Source: Sander lucioperca (lineage: Eukaryota; Chordata; Actinopteri; Perciformes; Percidae). From it: 64,000 nucleotides of DNA. The first letter of the stretch is position 1; each line of letters begins with the position of its first letter. Shown in pieces: positions 20,119-34,200 of the stretch. The notes under the pieces are model-generated. The model saw only the letters and a list, made by a program, of their open reading frames with translations. It did not search any database and was not told the DNA's origin. A program made the position numbers and the translations under genes. Location: NCBI RefSeq assembly GCF_008315115.2, contig NC_050174.1, forward strand, positions 34,467,090 through 34,531,089, read 5' to 3'.

Positions 20119-21116
20119 AAAATAAATGTGGCTACCAGGACATTTGGCGCTCTTCTACTTCCTCACCTTACTTCCTGCTATGCTCCCGTCAGAACTACTA
20201 CGGCCACTAGAGGGCGCTGCTACTAGAAACACAAATATAGGTCAGAATGATGCTTGAACAAACAACCTATCTTTCCGGGGGAGGACAGTCTGGTTTTTCT
20301 GCTTGGGGTGGACACGTTAACATTATGAGTTTCATTTTTTAAATTTGTTTAAAACCTACGGATTCTGCGTCCGCAGATTCCGTCTGGTCCCGATTATCAG
20401 CCGATCCTGTGGATGCTATCAGACCAGTTTATTCAGATTACACCATTCATGCAGAAAATGGCCTCTTGTGTATAAAGTATTGACAGGAATGTAATGGGGA
20501 AGAAGTGTAAACATTGATGGAATTACATTCTTACAAAGTATATATATATATATATTTATATTTATATCTTGAACCACAAGACATTTCATGCATAGGACTT
20601 TTTGTTTTGTCTCTGTTTTGACGTTGCAATAACTTGCAAACAGCTGTATAAATCGAAGTCATTCCACGTTGTGAGGTGTGCTTTCCTTGGGTTGCTGTGA
20701 TCAGTGAACAACACACGCTGAAGCGTTGAATGATCCGGGCGTGGCAGAGGAGGCAAACGGGCCCTGCTTTGTGCCAAAGGTGCGTTGGGGTAAAAAGCAG
20801 ACGGCCCCAGGCACGTCAGACTCACAAACACAGTGCATGCAGGTACAGCTGCACATTTCTATGACCTAACCTGTTCCACTTTCTCTCCTTGGCAAACAGA
20901 GCAGCCACATTTGTTAAGGCTGATATATGGTTGGACGTTGCCTCTACGCAGAGTTTAAGGCGTAGCTTATGTACGCCGTTGTGAGGATTTATACTTATGC
21001 GCTGGTGCGTCTGCGTCGTTCTTGCGTACCTCTTTAAGAAAATAGCAGAGCCGGTATATGTGTATGCATGGTTGTGGCGAGTAGGGATACAGCCAAGGCT
21101 TTACATTGGCACCTGC
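20119..21116. other. intergenic DNA with a dispersed repeat copy
   Basis: 20150-20265 matches 2780-2892 in reverse. This copy is uninterrupted and shows AAGTAAGG where the 2.8-kb copy was entered by a Harbinger-like MITE. A short (TA)n lies at 20540-20560. Otherwise nothing recognised. Confidence 0.5.
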
Positions 21117-21773
21117 CAGCGGTGTAGTCTAGTTTTTGGTAGTGAGTATACTTTTTCAATATGCAGACATACAGAATAGATAAACACAAATTAAACAAGA
21201 ACAAGAACCCTCTCCCACTGCTCACCCTCTGCGGTCTCGAGGAAAACAAATTAACAAACAGAAATCACACCTTGCCTAGTCGCTCTCCTCTAGTTCTTGT
21301 GATGCTGAGGTCATTAGGTCTGATATTTGTGCTGCTGCAATTTCCCATAGGTCTACAGTCGATGATTTGGCTTTGTTAATCCTTGCTGTAGAGAGCTCAA
21401 GCATAAGTATGTCTAGAAAATACGGCAACCACTGAGATTACAAAGCGAGTGAAGGGGGGAGCCAGCGCTGAGCTATCATTTTCTTGGTTACAGTTGAGCC
21501 GGCTAGCCAAATTTTCCTCTGTCTCCCAAGCAGGTGGAATTCGTGAGTATACTTTGATTTTTCCCTCCCAGCTTCATACTCGCCCATCCCAGAACGATGC
21601 GTCCCAGAGCGACACCCCATGCGTATAACGCTACCCCATATTCTGGTTAATTTCCCGAAGTTTCTGTAACATTAAGGTCTGCTACGGCGGCAGTACAGCT
21701 TCAGGGGCAGGCTTACCAAAACACAGATAGAGTGTAGTTTGAGCTCGCTTTCGTTTTATATCTCATATAGTCT

Positions 21774-22310
21774 AGCATTGTTTCTCAAATGGGGGTACGT
21801 GTCCCCCTAGGGGTACTCTGGAGGACTGCAGGGGGTACGTAAGATTTTCTGCCAAATGTGTACAAACTTGTAGAATATATATATATATATTCTACAAGTT
21901 TGTCACTTTCTTCGAAGTTTTTCTCTGTTTTTGAAGTTTGTCACCTTTTTTTGAAGGTTTAGTTGTTTATTTTGACCTATTCTTGCCTTTCTTCCTTACT
22001 TTTTTCTACTGTCTTTTTTTCTTCTAAGTTTTCGTCTCTTTTTTCAAAGTTTTTGTTACCATTTTCGACCTATCCTTGCCTTACTTCCTTCTTTGTACCA
22101 TATTTTTCCAAGGTTTTTTTTGCCTTTTTAAATCAGCATTTACATGTTTTCCAGGTCCAAGGCTGTTGTTTAGTAAATCTATCGCTGACATCGCTGTATT
22201 CTTCCTCTTTTTAGAGACTTTTATTTTCTACCAGACATTATTCTCGCAAGTACATGGCTTAAAAACACTGTTCAAAGGGGGTACATTATTGAAAAAAGCT
22301 AGTCTATAGT
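21774..22310. mobile_element. GGGGGTAC element, plus orientation
   Basis: Begins TTTCTCAAATGGGGGTACGT, continues with GTCCCCCTAGGGGTACTCTG and a T-rich body containing TTCGAAGTTTGTCAC and CTTCCTTACTT. It ends near GTTCAAAGGGGGTACATTAT. A second copy, reversed, is at 63308-64000. No coding capacity. Confidence 0.7.
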
Positions 22311-22335
22311 GATCCAAATCAGTTAATTTCATATT

Positions 22336-22985
22336 CGCAAAAGTGAAAGAGCAGCGCTGACTACTGAGGTGCCCTTGAGCAAGGCCCTTAACCCCCAACT
22401 GCTCCAGTGGAGCTGCTCAGTGGCCAGCAGATCAGACTGTGGTAGTACTGGGCAGCTTCCAGTATGAATGTGATCAGATCAGACTGTGGTAGTACTGGGC
22501 AGCTTCCAGTATCAATGTGATCAGACTGTGGTAGTACTGGGCATCTTCCAGTATGAATGTGGTCAGATCAGACTGTGGTGGTACTGGGCAGCTTCCAGTA
22601 TGAATGTGATCAGACTGTGGTAGTACTGGGCAGCTTCCAGTATGAATGTGATCAGATCAGACTGTGGTAGTACTGGGCAGCTTCCAGTATCAATGTGACC
22701 AGATCAGACTGTGGTAGTTCTGGGCAGCTTCCAGTATCAATGTGACCAGATCAGACTGTGGTAGTACTGGGCAGCTTCCAGGTATGAATGTGATCAGATC
22801 AGACTGTGGTGGTACTGGGCAGCTTCCAGGTATGAATGTTATCAGATCAGACTGTGGTAGTACTGGGCAGCTTCCAGGTATGAATGTGGAACTGTGTGAA
22901 TGTGACAGGTCGTCGTTGCAAATGAGAAATTGTTCTCAATCGACTTACCTGGATAAATAAAGGTAAAAAAACAACAACAAAAAAC
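22336..22985. repeat. SINE-like repeat with internal 42-47-bp minisatellite
   Basis: Left part has CCCTTGAGCAAGGCCCTTAA and CCCAACTGCTCC, right part AATTGTTCTCAATCGACTTA and a GGATAAATAAAGG tail ending in an A-rich run. These look like the core and tail of fish SINEs. Between them (22424-22890) a unit with GTGGTAGTACTGGGCAGCTT is repeated about ten times. Confidence 0.6.
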
Positions 22986-23135
22986 ACATAAAGGGTGTAA
23001 AAGTTCTGTCACAAAAAAAATCATCGTTACGTATCCTCAGGCTTTTGTAAGTGGGAATACGGAAATCCTTGACCTTTCCTAGCGGGTATATGGTGTATAC
23101 CTGCATATCATGTAGACTACACCGCTGACACCTGC

Positions 23136-24023
23136 CAACCGCCGGTAAAAAAATTATCTTTGGCGGGTAACATTGTAAAGTTACGAGCTAATTTGGCCGG
23201 TGAACATACATACATAATTATGTACCTGCGGCTTAGATTCAACGCAGAACCATAAATCAGGCTTTAGGGAGACCTGTCCGTGTGCATTCAGTGTAAACAC
23301 TACAGTAGAAAACCTCTAAGGCGTCAGAGCGAACCACGAGCTTCAGAAGAGTACAGGCAGCATATAATCCTACAAAATAAACAAAAGAAATAATTTTTGC
23401 TCACGTCTCAGTTTCTCTAAATCACACCGTTAATACTTCCCACAAATCTTAGTTCACAGCTTGAATAAACATCCAGTAAACCTCCTACTACTCTAATTTT
23501 TAAATCACAAATTAACAGCAACTGATGGACCGATTCATCTAGCTCATGGTCCACTGACTTATGAATTACCTGTACATCAGACGACTATCCTAACCTGAGC
23601 AATGTGTCAGTATGTAAACATTTCTTCATGGAAATATACAACATATTCAGCGGGCACAGGTGAAATATTTGAAGGCGCAGCTGTGTGTTTTCTCACGTCT
23701 GTGGCTTGGCATGCGGATACAGTTCAAAGTGTTACACTACAGCATGATGTAATCACACGAGAAACCAAAATAATACCCTGACAATCTAATCTTAATCGAG
23801 GCTTGTGAGGACTTGGAGCGATGCTTTTTGACCTCAGATGCCGTGACATATTGCTATTCTAGTTCTGTGCCAGTGCAAACAATTTTTTTCCTTTAGCGAT
23901 GTGTCGAGTTCAGCGCGCTGGTTAACATCACTGACAGGTGGGATGGTCCTTGTGCAGCTGTGCATTAATATTAGTGAAATCTCTAATCTATTTACGCCAT
24001 GATTTGTCCCAGGGGCAGATTAA
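23136..24023. other. intergenic DNA downstream of rph3a, nothing recognised
   Basis: No open frame, array or transposon ends noticed. It may include distal rph3a 3'UTR, but I see no convincing minus-strand polyadenylation signal. Confidence 0.3.
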
Positions 24024-24917
24024 AAAGGTAATTTTGTTTTGTGTTTTCAACCTGGACCCTGTTTCCCCATGCACTGACGTCTAAGTGACTTCTTAGACGT
24101 CTTTGAAGTTGGCCTGGTATTGAGTGAGAACGTTGTAACCAGCAGCTGTGAACCGGGCTGTAATGTAACCCTACAGGACAAATGTTCAGCGTCCGTTAGC
24201 GTCCACTGAAAGTTCTGTTGTTGCTGCTGACAGACTCAGATTATTATTCTAAGTGTCTGACAACATTATGAAAGGATCCCTACAGAGATAGACCTTTTAG
24301 TTAAAGAGTAGGATCCTTTTAGTTTAACATGAAACAGCCCCGAAATCACCATCACCAAACTACACCAGACTCCATGTAAATAATCAGCACTTTTAGCGTG
24401 TATAGAGCCAGCATATCTCCACATGTAAATGGGTGAATTTAGGGTTTATTTCAACCAAACCAGAGTGGTGATTATTGGAACAGTGGAAAGATGAACCAAG
24501 ACGGCTTTTGGTAGTTTTATTTAGTTTCTGTCCACTTTGAATGAAGTGTGTTTTACGATGATAAAAGTGCTGATTATTTACATGGAGTCTGGTGTAGTTT
24601 GGTGATGGTGATTTCGGGGCTGTTTCATGTTAAACTAAAAGGATCTTACTCTTTAACTAAAAGGTCTATCTCTGTAGGGATCCTTTCATAATGTTGTCAG
24701 ACACTTAAATAATAATCTGAGTCTGTCAGCGGCAAAAACAGAACTTTTAGTGGACGGAGATTGACGCAATTTTGCACATTAACGTTACAGCGCAGCTTGT
24801 TTCTCTTCGGTCTAACTTAATGCTGGACCGATTTAAAAAAATGTTGTTCCCATCAGTCACTTAGACACAAAAACATGATAAAACAGGGTTCAGGTTGGAA
24901 AAAAACGATGTTACCCT
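24024..24917. mobile_element. TTAA-flanked fold-back element, copy 3
   Basis: TTAA at 24020-24023 and 24918-24921; two long mirrored arms with GGATCCCTACAGAGATAGAC and its inverse. Very similar to copy 1 at 7436. It lies 200 bp beyond the rph3a stop codon and could fall in the 3'UTR, where it would put a hairpin of several hundred base pairs into the mRNA. Confidence 0.85.
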
Positions 24918-25118
24918 TTAAGTGTCAGCACAGGCAGAGACATTGTATAATAAGGGGACAGGAAAGAAGAGTATACATCCGGGGAAGGGAGGCCAGTAAG
25001 CCTGTGTGATGGTCAGATAGTGAAAGAATAGAGATCACAATGAAATGGGGAAAGAAAAATGCAATGCAAACTAAGTGGGGAGGTTTTAGCTCATGCTGTA
25101 TGTGTGCAGTGCGAGTGG

Positions 25119-25249
25119 TTAATCACTAGTGACGTGATTCCCACTATACAAGGTGTGCCAGCGCTCGATCCTCTTGTCCTTGTTCTTCAGACACTCGTAC
25201 CAGTGCTTCAGCCTCTCTCCTTTGGCAGTGATGCCCAGCTGACAGCCAC
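25119..25249 (-). CDS. rph3a: rph3a coding exon 17 (C2B end, stop)
   Basis: Acceptor CTCCTCCCTGACAG before 25249; ends with TAA at 25121-25119. Encodes GGCQLGITAKGERLKHWYEC ... IERWHTLYSGNHVTSD, closely matching the rabphilin C-terminus, including the C2B bottom helix region that contacts SNAP-25 in known structures. Confidence 0.95.
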
Positions 25250-28200
25250 CTGTCAGGGAGGAGGTGAGGTAAGAAAAGGCAGGTTACAAGTGTACTTTTT
25301 AAGCTACATCTACGATACTACATTTTCATTTTTTAACCGGCGTTTTGACGCAAAAACGATCTCCGTCCACACGAGAGTTTACGCTCCAGTAGCAGAACTA
25401 ATCTCCGTCCATATTAACACGTCTGACAACACATGACCGTTCACAACAATGGTGACAAGTAAGAGCAGGCGAGGTGGAACTGTAAGGCCGGCTACACACT
25501 GCCTGCGTGGCGTAAGTGTGGCGTGAGCGTGGCGTTTCTGTTGCGTGTCAGTTGCGTGGCGGCTGCGTGGCGTTTTCTATGTCTTTGCACACCAGAAACG
25601 CGTCTGACGTGGCGCTGCTGCTGCTGCTAGCCTTGTCTGTACACATGGATGTTTCCCATTGATAAAATGAAATAATAGCAGTAGTATACTTCATGTTAAA
25701 CATAAACATATACTGATCTGATTACAGCAAAGACAACCTCGGCAGTATTGACGGCAAAATAGGCTCCAGAATATTTCCTTCTGTATTGACAGGTGCAATA
25801 TTTGAAAATCAATTTTTTTATTTAAATTACATTTATAGCTGCATTTATATCAACACCTAGAGTCTTTCAAACATCCAAATGTCATTTATTAAATGTATTA
25901 GTGTCTAAATGACATATAGACATCTTTTCCTATTCTGTGTTGCCTGGAAACGCTTCCAACACGCTTGCGTGTTGCGTGAAAAATAGGCGTCGGTTCTATT
26001 TCTAGCACGTCCATGAGACGTGCATGTCACGCAGGCAGTGTGCAAGCTCTAACCTGTTAACATGGGAGCCAAAATAAAAACGGACACGCCACGCAGGCAC
26101 TGTGTAGCCGGCCCAAAGCGTCGGATATATGATGTGATATGATCGCATGCGACACCCTGCACGGGCCTCTGTAGATGGGGCGTGCGCTAAGAGCATGCAC
26201 GGAGACGTTTATGCTCAACGCATTGTTCGTTGCAGTATTCTCCAGAACACCAGAGGGCGTACAGACAAAATAATCTGTGAATGAGCAAGAAGTAGTAGAG
26301 AGGAAGAGAGTGGAAGTAGAGGAAAGCAGGCTGCCTGGCAACAGTAGTAAACACATCCATGATAAACACCGACGTACCGCCAAACATTACATTTATCTAC
26401 TCTAATCATTAACGTGACGGTCGTTTGTCTCCAAATCTAAATGACTGTCTGCCTCTTACACTGTTAACAACTCTGTTTCCATGAAGCTGTTATTTTTAGC
26501 TTTGACAAAATTATCTGTCACGTATTTCCACACTCTCCAGTAAAATGTTTCTTCGTTTTCCAGAGTGGTGTCTCTCTCTGACACCATATTTAAGGCTGTT
26601 TGACTCCCTGTGGTCTGTAAATAAAGAATCACACAGATGTTTGTACCAGGGATGCACAGAATCCAGGATCGGCTTCGGATTAGGCTGAATATTGGGCTTT
26701 TTGACGTGTTCTGTTTCTGCCGAACCTTAGAATTTTTTCCCAGCGAACCGAACCCTACGCTTGCACTCCGCGCGCTACGCTGGTCGACGTAATGACGGCG
26801 CCGTTGATTACAGGAAGGTGTTTACGTAGGTGGAGCGTTCAATGCAGCAGGCTGTGAGGAAGTGGAAATGGAACTCGTGAGCAGAAAAAGTGTAGTTTGG
26901 CAGTACTTTCAGTCAAAAGAAGGCCATTCAAGTCCAGCTACATGTTCAATCTGCAATGCTGATTAGTCTGGTGGTGGCGAGGACCCTAAACTATACACAA
27001 CATCACCGCTGTTACAACATCTGGTATCAAACATCTGGAAGAATACGAGTTGTGATGAAGGAATCTACAGACAGCAGCCAAAATGCAGCAACTTCAGGTA
27101 CGGCAAAGGAAGGACAGTCACTGTTTACTTCATTAATGAGTTTACTGTGTTCATGGACTGAGGATGGGACGAGGATTCAGCAGAATCTTAACCTGTGGAT
27201 TCAGTATTCGGCCGAACCCCAAAAATCTGGATTAGGTGCATCCATAATTTGTACAGACGAACCTGATCTTCCCAGCCGATCGTGTTGAACTGAAAACGCA
27301 GCGGGTGCAGTAGGCACGTAGTTACAAAAATTCAGAGGTGCAATGACCACGCAACTCGGTTGTGAAGTCATTTTATGGCGCGCGCACCTCTCGCCAGGAA
27401 CAGCACGGCTGCTAGAGCTGTAATCGGGCCTTCAAAGTTCGGCCCGACAAGGCCCGAGCCCGACAGAATTCGGCCCGAGCCCGACAAGTACATTTTGATT
27501 GACAGCTTTTTAAAAGCCCGAACCCGTTTACAGCCTGACATTATTCAAATGTGCGCACGCACGCAGCTCTTTTGCCTTTTGTTAAGAATGAGTAATTTCT
27601 ACATTTTTTAACATAATTTATTCATGACTAACGGAGGCTATCGGCCACTTGGAAGTTGGAACAAAGAAATAAAATAAGTCCTCCAGAGGCTCCAGCCTCC
27701 GTTTCACCTCCTCAGCATCCATTTACATGCTAATGGAAACGCATCACCTGAACGCTCGTTTATCACGCAGCCCAGCCGGAGTCCGAGCACGGCCTGAGCC
27801 GAAACATAGCAGCGGAGATAGATGTAGCCTGATTTAATCAAAGCAATGATACTACTCAAATACTTACCGATGTAGTCGTTGGACTTCCCAATATCGTAAT
27901 CCCACACAGAGATGTCTAAAACCTTCTTGGCCAGTTCACTGTGTTTGATTTCATAGCCGAATTCCTGAAAAGATCAAGACATTAAACAGTTTTCATACTT
28001 GAGTTGCAAAGAATATAAACACAATGACTCGATGATAACTGAACCCTTGTGTTGTCTTCCTGTCGACCATTAACTTGTTGTCCTTCCAGGTCAAAATTCA
28101 AAATTAACTTTTTTTGGCGCTTTTCCAGACATTTTTGTTGTTATTTTTGATGATTATGTCACTTGTTTCAACGCTTTCTTTTATTCATGGTCAGTAAACC

Positions 28201-31200
28201 TAATTTAAATGACATTATAGCTCATTTTTGAGTTAAAAAAAAAATACAGAAATTATGATGACTGATAGTTAAGATCAGAGGATGTTGAGTGAACCACAGA
28301 CGGGTTTATGTCAAAGTTTAGTCAGGACATTTAAAAACATTTTTCAAATGCTATGAAATTGAATAAAACACCCAAAATTCAGTGGAAACAATCATTAATT
28401 TGACCTGCGAAGAATGTTGTATGGCTTCCATACAACACGCATGCATCCAAGTTATTTTTTGGGCAATTTAGTTGTAAGAAACCCATATTTCTGATATAAA
28501 AAACTTTGAAAATGGGTCAAATTTGACCCGAGGACAACACAAGGGTTCAGGACAAACTTGTTTTCATTAACTGCAGAGCTTCACCTTGAGCTCCCGTACA
28601 AACCTCGTTAAACTCAGGGTTTAAAGTCCTCTTCTTGATCTGTGTTTTGCACTTGGCCTTTTTCCCCATGTCAGGTTTCAGACATCTGGAAATGTAACAG
28701 AATTTAATTCAATGCCATTTCTGGAATCACATATTTACAATCTAAAAGGTACATCTCATAGCCTAGAAATCTAGACGCTCCCTAGCAGCAGCAAATGTAA
28801 TTTGCAGCCAGGGTCGTCTAGCAACTCTCCGTTGGCTTGGGGGCTGGAAAAACCAAACTCTAGTCAGGCCAATCACATCGTGTATAGAGTCGGTGGGCGG
28901 GGCTTATGGCTGCTGCTGCTGGTGAACAGCGGTCTTTCGAATCGGCTTTGGCCGCAACTCTGGAAGACTTGGAGTTCAGCTTTTCTTTGAGAAAAGAACA
29001 AAGAACGGCACTGAAGTCATTCTTAAAAAAGGAAGATGTGTTCGGAGTTTAAAGTTGAATCTATCAACTAGCGTGGCTCTGATTGGTTGTAGAGCTATCC
29101 TATTGCGTGCAGAGAGAATTTGAAAGACAACCGTTAATCCCGCCCCTCAGATTGAGCCCAGCCAATGGGGAGTTCCCAGACCCAACATCTGGATGTGGGT
29201 CTGGCTGGTCAGGGTAACGTTCTCATCCATAGATTGTAAAAATAACCAACCTGGTCTCACGGCAGTTTGTGTAAATGTCACGTCATTTTTAACCTATTGA
29301 TACGTGTTCACGGGGACGTTTTTCTCGTTTTTTACGTGGTGGCCAGCACGAAATACCCTACGGGGAAAGGACGCCTCACACGCCGGGAGACGGCCGAAAA
29401 GGACGTCTCATATGCTGGGAGGCGGCCGCGAGGCGGTCGCTGGGGACGCGACTACGGGGAAAGGACGCCTCACACGCCGGGAGACGGCTGCGGGAAACGA
29501 CCGCAGGGGGACGCGCCACAATAACGGGATGGCGGAGGTTGGGTTTAGGAAAAACACTACAGGGAAAGGACGCCTCACACGCCGGGAGACGGCCGCGGGG
29601 GACGCGCCACAATAACGGGATGGCGGAGGTTGGGTTTAGGAAAAACACTACAGGGAAAGGACGCCTCACACGCCGGGAGACCGCCGAAAAGGATGCCTCA
29701 TATGCTGGGAGGCGGCCGCGAGGCGGTCGCTGGGGACGCGACTACGGGGAAAGGACACCTCACATGCCGGGAGACGGCCGCGGGAGACGGCCGCGGGGGA
29801 CGCGCCACAATAACGGGATGGCGGAGGTTGGGTTTAGGAAAAACACTACAGGGAAAGGACGCTGCACACGCCGGGAGACGGCCGCTGGGGATGCACGACA
29901 ATAACGGGACGGTTGTGATTAGGAAGACTACGGGAAACAAAATGCCACACGCGGGACGCGATCCCCGCTCGCCCGGGTGAAAGTCCTGCCCGTGAACACG
30001 TATCAATACATTAAAAATAACGTGACATTTACACAAACTGCCGTGAGACCGGGCTGGAATAACGGACGTAGCAGCGGTGACGTCCCCCATTGGTTTGTGG
30101 ACTGCCGTTTTGATAACATTTGCAAATATTTGCATATGTAAAGTTTGCTTAACATATAAAAGCAGTTGAAAGCGACAGGATGTTTCTTTTCCTGCCGAGT
30201 ATATATGTTGCATGTTACATTTCCACTATTTAGAAACGAAAGCCCGCTCCACCGCGTTGCATTGTGGGATACAGGAGAGAAATGTAGGCTACATCAAATT
30301 AGCTGTGCATTGAGAATACGAACACCGTTACTAAATGGCGAACACACTATATAGGGAAGTACAGTATATCTGTGATGGGGAACAGCTTCTGACTTCATCC
30401 CGTTTTACCTACATTTTGACATATGGGTCAGAGTAGCCGTTAGCATCCATGGCAGCCAGGTGAACGCAGCGCACGACGCCCACGAGGAGACGGTTCTGCT
30501 GGGTGCTGTACATGAGGGAGATCAGAATCCGCCCACGCTCCTCTACCTCGCCGCCGTCTTTCCCCGGCTAAAACAGAGCAGAGGGGGAACAAATAGATCA
30601 GTAGGATTCATGGAAAGATCGGCAAGAACCTCCTGATTCTGGAGGAATCTGTCACGTTGAGACATGCTCGGAGAATAAAAAGCCTTGCCTCATCTTCGTA
30701 GAGAGAGATGCCTCTGGCTCCGCCCGCAGTGGCAGTTCTCTTCGTCTGCGAGGGAGAAAAGGGACGAGAGTACAGCAGGTCAGTATGAGCAGCGGTGGAA
30801 TGTAACTAAGTACATTTACTCCAGTACTGTACTTCAGTCCAAATGTTGAGGTACTTGTACTTTACTTGAGTCTTTTCTCTTCATGCCACTTTCTACTTCT
30901 ACTCTGATACATTTCAGAGAGAAATATTAGACTTTAGTTACTCCGCTACATTCATCTGTTCCAGCTTTAGTTACTAGTTACTTTAGTTACTCCGCTACAT
31001 TCATCTGTTACAGCTTTAGTTACTAGTTACTTTAGTTACTCCGCTACATTCATCTGTTACAGCTTTAGTTACTAGTTACTTTAGTTACTCCACTACATTC
31101 ATCTGTTACACTTTAGTTACTAGTTACTTTAGTTACTCCACTACATTCATCTGTTACAGCTTTAGTTACTAGTTACTTTAGTTACTCCGCTACATTCATC

Positions 31201-34200
31201 TGTTACAGCTTTAGTTACTAGTTACTTTAGTTACTCCACTACATTCATCTGTTACAGCTTTAGTTACTAGTTACTTTAGTTACTCCACTACATTCATCTG
31301 TTACACTTTAGTTACTAGTTACTTTAGTTACTCCACTACATTCATCTGTTACAGCTTTAGTTACTAGTTACTTTAGTTACTAGTTACTTTAGTTACTCCG
31401 CTACATTCATCTGTTACAGCTTTAGTTACTAGTTACTTTAGTTACTAGTTACTTTAGTTACTAGTTACTTTAGCGTTACAGCTTTAGTTACTAGTTACTT
31501 TAGTTACTCCGCTACATTCATCTGTTACAGCTTTAGTTACTAGTTACTTTAGTTACTCCGCTACATTCATCTGTTACAGCTTTAGTTACTAGTTACTTTA
31601 GTTACTCCGCTACATTCATCTGTTCCAGCTTTAGTTACTAGTTACTTTAGTTACTCCGCTACATTCATCTGTTACAGCTTTAGTTACTAGTTACTTTAGT
31701 TACTCCACTACATTCATCTGTTACAGCTTTAGTTACTAGTTACTTTTGTTACTAGTTACATTAGTTACTCCACTACATTCATCTGTTACAGCTTTAGTTA
31801 CTAGTTACTTTAGTTACTCCACTACATTCATCTGTTACAGCTTTAGTTACTAGTTACTTTAGTTACTCCACTACATTCATCTGTTACACTTTAGTTACTA
31901 GTTACTTTAGTTACTCCACTACATTCATCTGTTACAGCTTTAGTTACTAGTTACTTTAGTTACTAGTTACTTTAGTTACTCCGCTACATTCATCTGTTAC
32001 AGCTTTAGTTACTAGTTACTTTAGTTACTAGTTACTTTAGTTACTAGTTACTTTAGCGTTACAGCTTTAGTTACTAGTTACTTTAGTTACTCCGCTACAT
32101 TCATCTGTTACAGCTTTAGTTACTAGTTACTTTAGTTACTCCGCTACATTCATCTGTTACAGCTTTAGTTACTTTAGTTACTAGTTACTTTAGTTACTCC
32201 GCTACATTCATCTGTTCCAGCTTTAGTTACTAGTTACTTTTGTTACTAGTTACTTTAGTTACTCCACTACATTCATGTTACAGCTTTAGTTACTAGTTAC
32301 TTTTGTTACTAGTTACTTTAGTTACTCCACTACATTCATCTGTTACAGCTTTAGTTACTAGTTACTTTAGTTACTCCGCTACATTCATCTGTTACAGCTT
32401 TAGTTACTAGTTACTTTAGTTACTCCGCTACATTCATCTGTTACAGCTTTAGTTACTAGTTACTTTAGTTACTCCACTACATTCATCTGTTACACTTTAG
32501 TTACTAGTTACTTTAGTTACTCCACTACATTCATCTGTTACAGCTTTAGTTACTAGTTACTTTAGTTACTAGTTACTTTAGTTACTCCGCTACATTCATC
32601 TGTTACAGCTTTAGTTACTAGTTACTTTAGTTACTCCACTACATTCATCTGTTACACTTTAGTTACTAGTTACTTTAGTTACTCCACTACATTCATCTGT
32701 TACAGCTTTAGTTACTAGTTACTTTAGTTACTCCACTACATTCATCTGTTACAGCTTTAGTTACTAGTTACTTTAGTTACTCCACTACATTCATCTGTTA
32801 CACTTTAGTTACTAGTTACTTTAGTTACTCCACTACATTCATCTGTTACAGCTTTAGTTACTAGTTACTTTAGTTACTAGTTACTTTAGTTACTCCGCTA
32901 CATTCATCTGTTACAGCTTTAGTTACTAGTTACTTTAGTTACTAGTTACTTTAGTTACTAGTTACTTTAGCGTTACAGCTTTAGTTACTAGTTACTTTAG
33001 TTAGTCCACTACATTCATCTGTTACAGCTTTAGTTACTAGTTACTTTAGTTACTCCGCTACATTCATCTGTTACAGCTTTAGTTACTAGTTACTTTAGTT
33101 ACTCCGCTACATTCATCTGTTACAGCTTTAGTTACTTTAGTTACTAGTTACTTTAGTTACTCCGCTACATTCATCTGTTCCAGCTTTAGTTACTAGTTAC
33201 TTTTGTTACTAGTTACTTTAGTTACTCCACTACATTCATGTTACAGCTTTAGTTACTAGTTACTTTTGTTACTAGTTACTTTAGTTACTCCACTACATTC
33301 ATCTGTTACAGCTTTAGTTACTAGTTACTTTAGTTACTCCACTACATTCATCTGTTACACTTTAGTTACTAGTTACTTTAGTTACTCCACTACATTCATC
33401 TGTTACAGCTTTAGTTACTAGTTACTTTAGTTACTAGTTACTTTAGTTACTCCGCTACATTAATCTGTTACAGCTTTAGTTACTAGTTACTTTAGTTACT
33501 CCGCTACATTCATCTGTTACAGCTTTAGTTACTAGTTACTTTAGTTACTAGTTACTTTAGTTACTCCGCTACATTAATCTGTTACAGCTTTAGTTACTAG
33601 TTACTTTAGTTACTAGTTACTTTAGCGTTACAGCTTTAGTTACTAGTTACTTTAGTTACTCCACTACATTCATCTGTTACAGCTTTAGTTACTAGTTACT
33701 TTAGTTACTCCACTACATTCATCTGTTACAGCTTTAGTTACTAGTTACTTTAGTTACTCCGCTACATTCATCTGTTACAGCTTTAGTTACTAGTTACTTT
33801 AGTTACTAGTTACTTTAGTTACTCCGCTACATTAATCTGTTACAGCTTTAGTTACTAGTTACTTTAGTTACTAGTTACTTTAGCGTTACAGCTTTAGTTA
33901 CTAGTTACTTTAGTTACTCCACTACATTCATCTGTTCCAGCTTTAGTTACTAGTTACTTTAGTTACTCCGCTACATTCATGTTACAGCTTTAGTTACTAG
34001 TTACTTTTGTTACTAGTTACTTTAGTTACTCCACTACATTCATCTGTTACACTTTAGTTACTAGTTACTTTAGTTACTAGTTACTTTAGTTACTCCGCTA
34101 CATTAATCTGTTACAGCTTTAGTTACTAGTTACTTTAGTTACTAGTTACTTTAGCGTTACAGCTTTAGTTACTAGTTACCTTAGTTACTAGTTACTTTAG

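Larger units (their letters stand above)
21117..23127. mobile_element. 2-kb hAT-type element with nested repeats
   Basis: Ends CAGCGGTGTAGTC and GACTACACCGCTG are those of the 128-488 family. The flanks GCACCTGC (21109-21116) and ACACCTGC (23128-23135) are an 8-bp target duplication with one mismatch. Inside lie a GGGGGTAC element (21774-22310) and a SINE-like repeat with its own minisatellite (22336-22985). No transposase frame seen. Confidence 0.7.
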
